Assembly: GCA_963728045.1 (NCBI GenBank)
Contig: CAVSIE010000002.1
Location: 1,054,001-1,118,000 of the forward strand
Direction of reading: 5' to 3'
DNA length: 64,000 nt
Origin: VRUE01 sp963728045
GTDB taxonomy: Bacteria; Actinomycetota; Thermoleophilia; Solirubrobacterales; 70-9
The position numbers and the translations under genes are program-made. Under the pieces are notes generated by a model. That model was not told where the DNA came from and searched no databases. It saw nothing but the letters and a program-made list of their open reading frames with translations. Shown here piece by piece: positions 44,104 to 52,626 of this stretch (the first letter of the stretch is position 1; every line of letters begins with the position of its first letter).

Positions 44104-44765
44104 GCCGCCATCACTCTTCCCCCCGCCTCCAGGCGGAGGACCTGCTGCGCCTCGGGCGCGAAGCGCTCCGGGTCGTGGCTGACGATCACTCGGATACGGC
44201 CCTCGGTGGGGCCGATCAGCGCCCGGGCCAGCTCGCGGCCTTCGGCGTCGAGGTGGGAGTCCGGCTCGTCGAGCAGCAGCAGCGCCGGCTCGTGCAGGAC
44301 GCAGCGGCAGATCGCCAGCCGCTGGCGCATCCCGGCCGAGAGCTCGGCGACGCGGCTCTCGGCCCGGTGCTCCATCCCGGCGGCGGCGAGCAGCTCGCCG
44401 ATCCGGCGTTCCGCCTCACTCCGCTCGATCCCGTGCAGGTCGGCGTGGAAGCGCAGGTTCTCGCGCCCGCTCAGGTCGCGGTAGAGGAGCGGCTCGTGGC
44501 CGAGGTAGCCGACCCGGCCGCGCAGCCGCCAGGCCTCGCGCGGCAGCTCGCAGCCGAGCACACGCAGCTGGCCCGCGCTCGGGCGCAGCAGGGTGGCGAG
44601 GATTCGCAACAGCGTCGTCTTGCCGGCGCCGTTGGGGCCGAGGACGAGCAGCGTCTCGCCGCCGGCGAGGGCGAAGTCGACGCCGTCGAGGGCACGCCGT
44701 TCCCCATAGTCCCGGCGCAGATCGGTGACGGAGATGGCGAGCTCGCTGGGTTCGATCCCCGGCAC
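44100..44765 (-). CDS. ccmA: Heme ABC exporter ATP-binding protein CcmA
   Basis: 221 residues from GTG 44765. Walker A GPNGAGKTTLLRIL, signature ELSAGMRQRLAICR, Walker B LLLLDEPDSHLD, then VIVSHDPERF. Small single-domain ATPase, first gene of the ccm/hem operon. The divergent methyltransferase gene starts 36 bp away, so their promoters overlap. Confidence 0.92.
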   Translation of the reverse strand: MPGIEPSELAISVTDLRRDYGERRALDGVDFALAGGETLLVLGPNGAGKTTLLRILATLLRPSAGQLRVLGCELPREAWRLRGRVGYLGHEPLLYRDLSGRENLRFHADLHGIERSEAERRIGELLAAAGMEHRAESRVAELSAGMRQRLAICRCVLHEPALLLLDEPDSHLDAEGRELARALIGPTEGRIRVIVSHDPERFAPEAQQVLRLEAGGRVMAA

Positions 44766-44801
44766 CCTGCCATATCGACGTCCGGCTACGCTTTGAAATT
44801 C

Positions 44802-45536
44802 GTGAGCGCCAAATCCGCCCATCTCAACGAAACCGACAACTACGGCCCCGCTTTCATGCGCGTCGCCGCACGCCTCGGCAGCTATGACACCACCGCCGAG
44901 GACGCCGCCCAGACGGTCGAGCTGCTCGGCCTCGAGCCGGGCGCCAAGGTGCTCGACGCGGGCTGCGGCTTCGGTCGCTTCGCCGCGGCGCTGATGAAGC
45001 ACGGCTGCGAGGCGGTGGGGGTGGACATCGCGCCGACAGCGATCGCCGAGGCCGAAAAGCGCTGCCCCGGCCCGACCTATCTCGTCGCCGATCTGCTGGA
45101 GCCGCTGCCGGAGGGCGTCGCGCCGTTCGATGCCCTGGTCAGCGTCTACTCGAGCTTCGGCTACGGAGCCACCGAGGCCGAGGACATGGCGATGCTGCGC
45201 GCCTTCCACCGCGACCTGAAGCCGGGTGGGCGGCTGCTGATGCAGCTCTCCGACCTGGAGCGCTCGCGCTACCGGCTCAAAACCGACGAGGGCGTCGTCG
45301 TGCGCGAGACCAACGGGGTCAAGGAGACGCTCGACGTCGACTTCTCGACCGGGATGCTGCACGTCCGCTACGAGCTCGACGGCGAGATCGTCGACTCGCG
45401 CATCCGCATGTACGAGGCGGAGGACTTGGAGCGGATGGTGGAAGAAGCGGGCTTTCGCGATGTCGAGCGCTACGGCGACTTCGCCGGCGCTCCGAAGCGG
45501 CCCGAGGACCGGCAGGTCCTGGTGGCGACGGCATGA
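44802..45536 (+). CDS. SAM-dependent methyltransferase
   Basis: 244 residues from GTG 44802. Motif I VLDAGCGFGRFAAALMKHG (about residue 48), then VGVDIAPTAIAEAE, YLVADLLEPLP and FDALVSVYSSFGYG: class I methyltransferase of the UbiE/Methyltransf_25 type. Substrate unknown. TACGCT lies 9 nt before the start. Followed 16 nt later by an ATP-grasp gene in the same orientation, probably one unit. Confidence 0.85.
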   Translation: MSAKSAHLNETDNYGPAFMRVAARLGSYDTTAEDAAQTVELLGLEPGAKVLDAGCGFGRFAAALMKHGCEAVGVDIAPTAIAEAEKRCPGPTYLVADLLEPLPEGVAPFDALVSVYSSFGYGATEAEDMAMLRAFHRDLKPGGRLLMQLSDLERSRYRLKTDEGVVVRETNGVKETLDVDFSTGMLHVRYELDGEIVDSRIRMYEAEDLERMVEEAGFRDVERYGDFAGAPKRPEDRQVLVATA

Positions 45537-45552
45537 GCGAGAGGAGGGCGCT

Positions 45553-46812
45553 GTGAGCGACGGGCGCACGGGGGTCGTCGTCGACGCCTACTCGACCGGG
45601 GCCAAACTGGCGCCGCGCTTCGCCGAGGCGGGAATCGAGGTCGTCCACGTGCAGAGCGACCCCGGCATGCCGGGCTTCTACCTGGGCTCCTTTCGCCCCG
45701 AGCACTTCGCCGAGAACGTCATCCACGAGGGCGACCTCGAGGCGACCGCGGCAAGGGTCGCCGCCTACGACCCCGCCTTCGTCGTCGTCGGCTCCGAGCC
45801 CGGGGTGCTGCTCTCCGACGCGCTCAGCGAGCGCCTCGGCCTCCCCTCCAACGGCAGCGCCGGCAGCAGGGCGCGCCGCGACAAGCACGCGATGGCGGGT
45901 GCGCTGCGGGCGGCCGGGCTGCGTGCCGTCGAGGAGCTGAAGACCGACGACCCCGCCGAGGCGGCGGCCTGGGCGCGCGAGCGCGACGAGTGGCCGGTCG
46001 TGGTCAAGCCGCTCGACAGCGCCGGCACCGACGGCGTCACCCTCTGCGAGGACCCGGCCGCAGTCGAAGCCGCCTTCGCCGCCATCCTCGGCCGGCCCAA
46101 CGCGCTGCAGGGGGCCAACGAGGAGCTGCTGGTGCAGGAGATGCTGCGCGGCGCCCAGTTCTTCGTCAACTCGGTCAGCTGGGAGGGGCAGCACCGGATC
46201 TCCGAGATCTGGCAGGACAACAAGCGCCGCATCGCTGGCAACCTCGTCTACGACTACGAGGAGCTGCACCCGCGCCACGGTGAGCAGCAGGACGCCGTCG
46301 CCGACTACGTCGAAGAGGTCCTCGACGCGCTCGGGATCCGCTTTGGCCCCGCCCACACCGAGGTGATGCTGACCGCCACCGGGCCGGTCCTGGTCGAGTC
46401 GGGCGCGCGCCTGCACGGCTCGACCCGCGACGACGTGATCGACCGCTGCACGCCGAGCCACGCCGCGATCACCGCCGAGGCCTACATCGACCCCGGCTCG
46501 GTTGCCCGCCACGCCGGCAGGCCCTACGAGCTGGCGGCCGCCAACTACTGCGTGATGCTGATCTCCCAGCACGAAGGGCGGATCGTCGGCGCCGACGGCC
46601 TGCGCCAGATCGAGGCGCTACCCACCTTCGCCGGCTCGATCGCGATGCTCGGCCCCGGCGATGAGCTGAAGCGCACGATCGACCTTTTTTCCTGCCCCGG
46701 GATGATCTACCTGGTCGACCCCGACCGCGAGCGGCTGAAAGCCGACTACGACCGGCTGCGCCAGCTCGAGGCCGAGGGGCTCTACGAGCTCGCCGAGCCG
46801 GTCGCCTCCTAA
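45553..46812 (+). CDS. ATP-grasp family ligase
   Basis: 419 residues from GTG 45553 with GAGAGGAG upstream. N-terminal Rossmann-like domain (GVVVDAYSTGAKLAPRFAEA), then the ATP-grasp core: RRDKHAMAGALRAAGL, WPVVVKPLDSAGTDGVTLC, EELLVQEMLRGAQFFV, FGPAHTEVMLTATGPVLVE and ARLHG. Such enzymes join a carboxylate to an amine. It resembles L-amino-acid ligase or dipeptide synthase-type proteins; exact substrate unknown. The methyltransferase just upstream suggests a small-molecule modification pair. Confidence 0.85.
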   Translation: MSDGRTGVVVDAYSTGAKLAPRFAEAGIEVVHVQSDPGMPGFYLGSFRPEHFAENVIHEGDLEATAARVAAYDPAFVVVGSEPGVLLSDALSERLGLPSNGSAGSRARRDKHAMAGALRAAGLRAVEELKTDDPAEAAAWARERDEWPVVVKPLDSAGTDGVTLCEDPAAVEAAFAAILGRPNALQGANEELLVQEMLRGAQFFVNSVSWEGQHRISEIWQDNKRRIAGNLVYDYEELHPRHGEQQDAVADYVEEVLDALGIRFGPAHTEVMLTATGPVLVESGARLHGSTRDDVIDRCTPSHAAITAEAYIDPGSVARHAGRPYELAAANYCVMLISQHEGRIVGADGLRQIEALPTFAGSIAMLGPGDELKRTIDLFSCPGMIYLVDPDRERLKADYDRLRQLEAEGLYELAEPVAS

Positions 46813-46896
46813 GTCACGCTTTCGCGCGGAAACTCACTCTAACTTTTTTGCAATCCGCGCACCACGTGTGTGCAGACAGCAGGTTACGGTGTCATC

Positions 46897-47154
46897 ATGG
46901 AGACGATGACGAGGGATTGGACCGACGAGCGGCTGGAAGAGCGCTTTGACTCGATTGACCGGCAGTTCAAAGAGGTGGATCGGCGCTTCAATCGAGTCGA
47001 TGCCGAATTCAGCATGCTGCGCACTGAAATGAACACCCGTTTCGACCGCCTTGAATCGCGTTTCGACGCGATGCAACGGACGATGATTCAGTTCAGCGGC
47101 GCCCTGATCGCGGTTCTCATCGCCGCGCTGGTCGGAATCTTCGCCCAGATCTGA
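46897..47154 (+). CDS. Small coiled-coil protein with C-terminal TM helix
   Basis: 85 residues from ATG 46897. TACGGT at 46885-46890, 6 nt before the start, supports this start over the ATG-like codon at 46870. Residues 10-60 are heptad-like (ERFDSIDRQFKEVDRRFNRV, FDRLESRFDAM), then a TM helix (LIAVLIAALVGIFAQI). It resembles small tail-anchored coiled-coil proteins of unknown role. Confidence 0.65.
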   Translation: METMTRDWTDERLEERFDSIDRQFKEVDRRFNRVDAEFSMLRTEMNTRFDRLESRFDAMQRTMIQFSGALIAVLIAALVGIFAQI

Positions 47155-47174
47155 ACGGCTGCGCTGTCGCGGGT

Positions 47175-48773
47175 TTACCCGCGGCGCTTGCGCAGGGTGC
47201 GGCGGCCGACCTCTAGCAACGGGCCAGCACCCTCCTTCAGCGCCTGCGTTCTCGTCGCGCCCTTGCCGTAGAGCAGCTTCGCCGAGGCGCGCACCGCTTC
47301 GCCGAGCGTGCGGTCGTAGGGGTGCCACCAGAAGTCGCGGGTGAGGCCCGGCTCCCAGGCGTTCATCTTGATGTTGACGCACTCGTAGAAGCCGAACTTG
47401 GAGCGGGAGCGGCCGACGCCGGAGTCCTTGACCCCGCCCCAGGCGCACTGGCAAGCGCCGTGGCTGAAGGAGTGGTCGTTGACCCAGACCATCCCCGACT
47501 CGATTCGGCGGGCGATCCGCTCGCCGCGCTGGCGGTCCTTGGTCCAGACCGAGGCGCCGAGGCCGAACTGCGAGTCGTTGGCGAGCTCGATCGCCTCCTG
47601 CTCGGAGTCGACGACGACGATCGGCAGCACCGGGCCGAAGATCTCCTCGCGCATGATCCGCATCTCGTGGGTGACGCCGGTCAGCACGGTCGGCGCGACG
47701 TACTTGCCGCTGAAGCCGCTCACCTCGGTCGGGCCGCCGCAGAGCTTGGTCGCGCCGGCGGCGACCGCGTCCTCGATCAGGTCGACGACGATCTCGTACT
47801 GACCCTCGGAGGTCATCGGGCCGATCTCGGTCTCCCACTCGCGCGGGTCGCCGAGGCGCAGCTTCTGCGCCTCGCGGGCGACGCCCTCGACGAAGCGGTC
47901 GGCGACCGCCCGCTCGACGTAGACACGCTCGATCCCCGAGCAGGTCTGGCCGGCGTTGGCGAAGCCGCCCCAGACGGCGCCGGAGATCGCGTTGTCGAGG
48001 TCGGCGTCGGCGCAGACGATCATCGGGTCCTTGCCGCCGAGCTCGAGCACCGAGCCCTTGAGGCTTTCGGCGCAGACCGCGCCGACCTTGCGGCCGACCT
48101 CGACCGAGCCGGTGAAGAAGACCTTGCCGACGCTGGAGCGGGCCAGCGCGTCGCCGACCGCGCCACCGCCGTGGACGACGCGGACCAGGCCCTCGGGCAG
48201 GCCGCCCTTCTCGAAGACGCGGCGGATCGCCTCGCCCAGCAGCGGCGTCAGGCTGGCCGGCTTCAGCACCACGCCGTTGCCCGCCATCAGCGCGATCGCG
48301 ACCTCGCCGAAGGGGATCGACCAGGGGTAGTTCCAGGGCGCGATCACGCCCACCACCCCGATCGGCTCGTAGGAGAAGCGGCCTTTCTTGGTCATCAGGA
48401 AGGCCTGCGACATCCGCACCTTCTCGTCGGCGAGGATCTTGGGGCCGGCCTTGGCGCACCAGTGCAGGGCGTCGACGGTCGGCAGCAGCTCCATCGTGTA
48501 GGCCTCGGCCCGCGGCTTGCCCTGCTCGTTGACCAGCAGGTCGGCGATCTCGTCGATTTCGTCGAGTAGGACGTCGGCGGCGCGGCGCATGTAGCGGCCG
48601 CGGTCGGCCAGGCCCAGGTCGGCCCAGGCGGGCTGGACGCGGGCGACATCGTCGACTACGGACTGGACCTGGTCCGGCGTGATCGTCGCGACCGAGCCGA
48701 CCAGCTCGCCGGTGGCGGGGTTGAAGGACTCGAGGGTGGACTGGGCAGGGGGTGACTGCGTGGCGCTCTCCAT
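47175..48773 (-). CDS. Aldehyde dehydrogenase family protein
   Basis: 532 residues from ATG 48773. GVVGVIAPWNYPWSIPFGEV, GKVFFTGSVEVGRKV, VLELGGKDPMIV (the catalytic Glu) and NAGQTCSGIERVYVE (the nucleophile Cys) identify an NAD(P)-dependent aldehyde dehydrogenase, closest in style to succinate-semialdehyde or broad aliphatic enzymes. The C-terminal 60 residues after the core extend beyond the usual length and are basic. Divergent from rarA across a long inverted repeat. Confidence 0.92.
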   Translation of the reverse strand: MESATQSPPAQSTLESFNPATGELVGSVATITPDQVQSVVDDVARVQPAWADLGLADRGRYMRRAADVLLDEIDEIADLLVNEQGKPRAEAYTMELLPTVDALHWCAKAGPKILADEKVRMSQAFLMTKKGRFSYEPIGVVGVIAPWNYPWSIPFGEVAIALMAGNGVVLKPASLTPLLGEAIRRVFEKGGLPEGLVRVVHGGGAVGDALARSSVGKVFFTGSVEVGRKVGAVCAESLKGSVLELGGKDPMIVCADADLDNAISGAVWGGFANAGQTCSGIERVYVERAVADRFVEGVAREAQKLRLGDPREWETEIGPMTSEGQYEIVVDLIEDAVAAGATKLCGGPTEVSGFSGKYVAPTVLTGVTHEMRIMREEIFGPVLPIVVVDSEQEAIELANDSQFGLGASVWTKDRQRGERIARRIESGMVWVNDHSFSHGACQCAWGGVKDSGVGRSRSKFGFYECVNIKMNAWEPGLTRDFWWHPYDRTLGEAVRASAKLLYGKGATRTQALKEGAGPLLEVGRRTLRKRRG

Positions 48774-48786
48774 GGGGTTGAGTGTA

Positions 48787-48929
48787 GAGGGCGTCGGGGG
48801 AGGTCTCGGGGCTGCCTGGGTTCGCTTCGCTGGCGCTCCGCTCACGAATTTAGAGCCGCTTCGCGGCTGAGGATCACCTTGCCGGGGGCCGCTTTGCGAG
48901 GCACCCCCGAGACCTCCCCCGACGCCCTC
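48787..48929. repeat. 31-bp inverted repeat between aldehyde dehydrogenase and rarA
   Basis: Arms 48787-48817 and 48899-48929 are inverse copies with one mismatch (25 bp perfect from the outer end; GAGGGCGTCGGGGGAGGTCT begins the left arm). An 81-nt centre holds a small hairpin AGCCGC-TTC-GCGGCT (48854-48868). The size and ends resemble a miniature inverted-repeat element. It occupies the whole divergent intergenic region, so it also contains both promoters. Confidence 0.8.
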
Positions 48930-48942
48930 ATACTGAGCCGCA

Positions 48943-50272
48943 ATGGAAGAGCGATTGTTCGAAAGCAACGAAGCCCAGTCCGCTGATGTTCCAGCTGCGG
49001 ATGCGCCGCTGGCGGTGCGGATGCGTCCCCGTTCGCTCGATGAGCTGGTGGGGCAGGAGCATGTGCTGGGCGAGGGGTCGGCGCTGCGGACGGCGATTGA
49101 GGATGGGCATCCGCATAGCGCGATCCTCTATGGGCCGCCGGGGTCGGGGAAGACTACGCTGGCGCGGATCGCGGCTGCTGGGGCCGAGGGGGCGTTCGAG
49201 GAGGAGTCGGCGGTCAATGCGGGCAAAGCCGAGATCCGGGCGGTGATCGAGCGGGCGCGGGAGCGGCGGCGATCGGCCGGGCGGCCGACGGTGCTCTTCC
49301 TCGACGAGATCCACCGCTTCAACAAGGCCCAGCAGGACGCTCTCCTGCCGGCGGTCGAGGAGGGGCTGCTTACGCTGATCGGGGCGACCACCGAGAACCC
49401 CTACTTCGAGGTCAACTCGGCCCTGCTCTCACGCTGCCAGGTCTACGAGCTGCGGCCGCTCGAGCCGGAGCAGGTCGAGGAGCTGCTGCGCCGGGCGCTC
49501 GCCGACCCCGAACGGGGCCTCGCCGACCCGCCGCCGGTTGAAGCCACGGCGCTGGAGATGCTGGCGCACCGCAGCGGCGGCGACGCCCGGGTGGCGCTCT
49601 CGGCCCTGGAGCGCGCGGCGGAGCGCTCGCACGGCGAGCCGGTCGACGTCGCCGCGATCGAGGACGCGCTGCAGCGCAAGGCGCTCGACTATGACCGCCA
49701 GGGCGACCGCCACTACGACTTCATCTCGGCCTGGATCAAGGCGACCCGCGGCTCCGACGTCGACGCCTCGCTCTACTACCTGGCGGTGATGCTGGAGGGA
49801 GGGGAGGATCCCCGCTTCATCGCCCGCCGCATGGTCATCCTCGCCTCCGAGGACGTCGGCAACGCCGACCCGCAGGCGCTGCTGGTCGCCGACGCCGCCG
49901 CGCGCGCAGTCGACCGCGTCGGCCTGCCCGAGTGCGCGCTCAACCTCGCCCAGGCCACCGTCTACCTCGCCCTTGCGCCGAAGTCCAACGCCTCATACAA
50001 GGCGCTCTCGGCGGCCCGGGCCGAGGTGCGCGAGAACGGCGCCCAAGACTCCGCCCGACTACCTCCGCGACGCTCACTACCCGGGCGCAAAGAAGCTCGG
50101 CCGGGGCGAGGGCTACCGCTACGCCCACGACGAGCCGGGCGGCGTCAGCGATCAGCGGCTGCTGCCCGAAGGGCTCGGCGACCAGCGCTTCTACGCCCCT
50201 ACGGATCGTGGCTTCGAGGAGGAGCTGAGCAGGCGCCTGGAGCAGCTGCGCAAGCGCTTTGGCAGGGGTTAG
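48943..50272 (+). CDS. rarA: RarA/MgsA recombination-factor ATPase (one frameshift)
   Basis: AAA+ protein: RPRSLDELVGQEHVLGEGSA, Walker A ILYGPPGSGKTTLARI, Walker B VLFLDEIHRFNKAQQDALLP, sensor IGATTENPYFEVNSALLSRC. The C-terminal tetramer domain follows (QGDRHYDFISAWIKATRGSD, EDVGNADPQALLVADAA). Near 50045 an extra base shifts the frame; the conserved end TPPDYLRDAHYPGAKKLG continues in another frame to a stop at 50272. RarA acts at stalled replication forks. Confidence 0.9.
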
Positions 50273-50348
50273 TCGCAGGCGCAACTTCCAATACCGGTCG
50301 GTGTTTCAAAGACGGCTTTCCGAGTTAGAGCCAGGGAGAGCCGACACA

Positions 50349-50443
50349 CCGGCCGGAGGCCTGGACTGGGGGCCTCCGGCCGGACCTAACAAGGGAAGCC
50401 CAGGGGGGAACCGACGACCGCGCCGATCTCGCGCGGCCGTCGG
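50349..50443 (+). terminator. Two large hairpins downstream of rarA
   Basis: CCGGCCGGAGGCC (50349-50361) pairs perfectly with GGCCTCCGGCCGG (50371-50383). CCGACGACCGCGC (50411-50423) pairs with GCGCGGCCGTCGG (50431-50443), one G-U. They sit in the 223-bp gap between rarA and the TSUP gene. The first is likely the terminator; the second could belong to a leader of the next gene. Confidence 0.55.
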
Positions 50444-50495
50444 GCATTGAGGCCTTAACAGCTCGTTCGAGGAGCCGGGATACGCTCGCGGCCCG

Positions 50496-51013
50496 ATGGA
50501 GCCGCTGGAGCTGATCTGCGTCGCGGTCTGGTCGTTCGCGGTCGCGGTCGCGGGAGGCATCGCCGGGCTGGTCCTCGGCAACCTGCGGCTGCCGGTGGTG
50601 CTCCAGTTCTCCTCATCCGCGGCGGCCGGCGCCGGCGTCAACGTGGCGATCAGCGCCGCCTCCGCCTTCACGGCCTCGATCGCCCACTGGCGCGGTGGCC
50701 GGATCGACTGGCGCCTGTTCTGGCTGATGGCGCCGCCCTCGCTGGTCGGCGGGATCGTCGGCGGACTGGTCTCGGGCGAGTTGCCCCAGCGGTTGCTGCT
50801 GGCGACGATCGCGATCGTCGTTCTCTATGGGGCGTTCGAGATCGCGCGACGACAACGGCAGCCCGCTGCCGCAGCGCCACCGTCTGGAGGCGCCGCTGTT
50901 GCGATGGCGCCCACCTCACCGGGCGTCTCGACGACGAAGCTTTGCTCAGGGCGATCGCGGCAATCCTCGTCGTCGCCGGCCTGGCCCTGGGGGTGCAGGC
51001 GGCGGTGGCATAG
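50496..51013 (+). CDS. TSUP (TauE/SafE) family permease (frameshifted, short)
   Basis: Starts MEPLELICVAVWSFAVAVAG. Hydrophobic segments at AGLVLGNLRLPVVLQF, FWLMAPPSLVGGIVGGLVSG and LLLATIAIVVLYGAFEIARR match the first half of a TauE/SafE transporter (sulfite/sulfonate or small anion export). Near 50870-50910 the frame shifts; the final helix ALLRAIAAILVVAGLALGVQ is read in another frame to TAG at 51013. Only about 170 residues, so it is a half-size TSUP protein that may work as an oligomer. Confidence 0.7.
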
Positions 51014-51038
51014 ATGGCGGGCCGTCTATCTTGGAGTC

Positions 51039-51863
51039 ATGAGCTCGGAGCCTTTGCGACTCGGCGGCATGGCGTTGCGCAACGGGTTGCTGATCCACGG
51101 CCCGACACACTGGGCCGCTGCCGTGCGCGACGGCGACGGGAAGATCCAGGTCGCTTCGGAGCGCAAGCCCGAGCTGGCCCCGGGCTTGGCGGCGAAACTC
51201 CCCGGGCTGCGCGGGCCGCTGCGCCTGGCCGAGGCGCTGGCGGTGCTGCCGCTGACCCGCCGCCGGCTGCGGGCCGCCCGGCTCCCGTTCGAGGACTGGC
51301 GCGTGCTCGCCGCGATCGGGGCGACGCTGGTGGCGACCGCGGTGCTGCGCAAGCGGGTCGGCAGCTCGGCGCTGCGCGAGAGCGTCATCCAGGCGGTCGG
51401 CGCCGTGCCGGCCGTGGTGGCGCTGCTCGACCGCGACCTCGCCGCCTACCACGGCGTCGAGCACAAGGCGATCGCAGCCTACGAGCAGGGAATCGAGGAC
51501 CCGGCCGGCGTGCCCAAGGAGCACGACCGCTGTGGCTCCAACCTGGTCACCCCGATGATGCTGCTCTCCGTCGGCGGCACGGTCCTGCTCGAGCGGCTGG
51601 TCGAGCGACCGGGGCCGCTGGCTCGCGCCGCGGTCGGGCTGGGCGGCGCCTCGATCGCGGTCGAGATGTTCGCCTGGAGCGACCGGCACCACGGCGCCCC
51701 CCTCGCGGAGGCGTTCCACACGCCGGGCCGCGAGATCCAGCGCCACCTGGCGACCAAGGAGCCGACGCCGGAGCAGCTCGAGGTCGGCGTCGCGGCGCTG
51801 GCCGAGATTCTCCGCGTCGAGCAGGCGGGCGGCGCCGGGGATGAGCCGCCGCCGGCCACGTAG
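51039..51863 (+). CDS. DUF1385 family membrane protein
   Basis: 274 residues from ATG 51039 with TTGGAG upstream. N-terminal GGMALRNGLLIHGPTHWAAA, then AYHGVEHKAIAAYEQG near residue 145 and HDRCGSNLVTPMMLLSVG, the conserved His/Cys pattern of DUF1385, which suggests metal binding. Hydrophobic segments follow. Function unknown. It runs into methylmalonyl-CoA epimerase on the same strand. Confidence 0.8.
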   Translation: MSSEPLRLGGMALRNGLLIHGPTHWAAAVRDGDGKIQVASERKPELAPGLAAKLPGLRGPLRLAEALAVLPLTRRRLRAARLPFEDWRVLAAIGATLVATAVLRKRVGSSALRESVIQAVGAVPAVVALLDRDLAAYHGVEHKAIAAYEQGIEDPAGVPKEHDRCGSNLVTPMMLLSVGGTVLLERLVERPGPLARAAVGLGGASIAVEMFAWSDRHHGAPLAEAFHTPGREIQRHLATKEPTPEQLEVGVAALAEILRVEQAGGAGDEPPPAT

Positions 51864-51873
51864 ACTGCCGCCC

Positions 51874-52287
51874 GTGTTCAGCAGGATCGACCACATCGGC
51901 GTCGCCGTCGAGGACATCGAGGCGGGGATCGAGCTCTACGCGAAGAGCTTCGAGATGGAGCTGGCGCACCGCGAGACGGTCGAGTCGCAGGGCGTCGAGG
52001 CGGTCCTGCTCGACGTCGGCGACGGCCACGTCGAGCTGCTGCGGCCGCTGGGCCCGGACACCGCGGTCGGCAAGTTCCTCGCCCGCAAGGGCCCCGGCCT
52101 GCACCACGTCGCCTACGCCGTCGACGACATCGACGCGACGCTGGAGCGCCTGGCCACGGCCGGGATCGAGCTGATCGACAGCGAGGCGCGGACCGGCATC
52201 CGCGACAGCCGCGTCGCATTCCTGCACCCGCGCTCGACCGGCGGTGTGCTGACCGAGATCGTCGAACCCGCTGGAGGTGGGCACTGA
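51874..52287 (+). CDS. mce: Methylmalonyl-CoA epimerase
   Basis: 137 residues from GTG 51874 (an ATG at 51841 would give 148 with an Arg-rich start inside the previous gene). IDHIGVAVEDIEAGIELYAK, LRPLGPDTAVGKFLARKGPG, LHHVAYAVDDIDATL and GVLTEIVEP are the VOC-fold signatures, with the metal ligands His, His and Glu. It interconverts (R)- and (S)-methylmalonyl-CoA in propionate metabolism. Confidence 0.9.
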   Translation: MFSRIDHIGVAVEDIEAGIELYAKSFEMELAHRETVESQGVEAVLLDVGDGHVELLRPLGPDTAVGKFLARKGPGLHHVAYAVDDIDATLERLATAGIELIDSEARTGIRDSRVAFLHPRSTGGVLTEIVEPAGGGH

Positions 52288-52514
52288 TGGCAGAAGCGCA
52301 GCGTGTAGAGATCGGCTTCGAGGGCGGCCAGGTCGTCTCCGTGCGGCTCACCGACGATGAGCTGAAGGACCTGCGCAAGCAGGTGGAGAAGGGCGGCTGG
52401 CACGACGTCAAGACCGAGGACGGAGTGCTCGCCGTCTACCTCGGCAAGGTCTCCTTCCTGCGCATCGACTCGGGCGAGCACCAGGTCGGCTTCGGCCTCA
52501 ACCGCCCGGCCTAA
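52287..52514 (+). CDS. Small conserved protein
   Basis: 75 residues, ATG sharing a base with the mce stop (TGATG). Sequence pattern: VEIGFEGGQVVSVRLTDDEL, LRKQVEKGGWHDVKTEDG, VLAVYLGKVSFLRID. It looks like a small beta-rich cytosolic protein. I do not recognise a function; the coupling to mce suggests co-expression. Confidence 0.65.
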   Translation: MAEAQRVEIGFEGGQVVSVRLTDDELKDLRKQVEKGGWHDVKTEDGVLAVYLGKVSFLRIDSGEHQVGFGLNRPA

Positions 52515-52560
52515 CACCGGGCCGGTCGTTCCGTAGGCGAAGGCTTTCGAGCAGGGAACG

Positions 52561-52617
52561 ACCCCGGCGGGCCGAAGCACCGCCGGGGTCATCCCGTCAC
52601 GAAGGCTGACGCCTTCG
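52561..52617. terminator. Bidirectional terminator hairpins
   Basis: ACCCCGGCGG (52561-52570) pairs with CCGCCGGGGT (52580-52589); CGAAGGC (52600-52606) pairs with GCCTTCG (52611-52617). They lie between the convergent 75-aa gene and the repeat-protein gene. Confidence 0.65.
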
Positions 52618-52626
52618 ACTATCGAA

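Noticed and set aside
44175..44801. Upstream extension of the methyltransferase frame
   Set aside because: It is antisense to ccmA, whose Walker and signature motifs are unmistakable.
47322..48569. 415-codon plus-strand frame opposite the aldehyde dehydrogenase
   Set aside because: Antisense shadow; the dehydrogenase motifs are intact on the other strand.
50273..50495. Cobalamin riboswitch
   Set aside because: An AGCCAGGGAGAGCC segment resembles the B12 box, but it lies before, not after, the AAGGGAA-like core and no GCCACTG element is present.
50496..51863. A single 455-aa TSUP-DUF1385 fusion protein
   Set aside because: The joined frame loses the last TSUP helix, which is found in another frame ending at 51013, and DUF1385 has its own ATG and RBS; a frameshift explains the apparent fusion.
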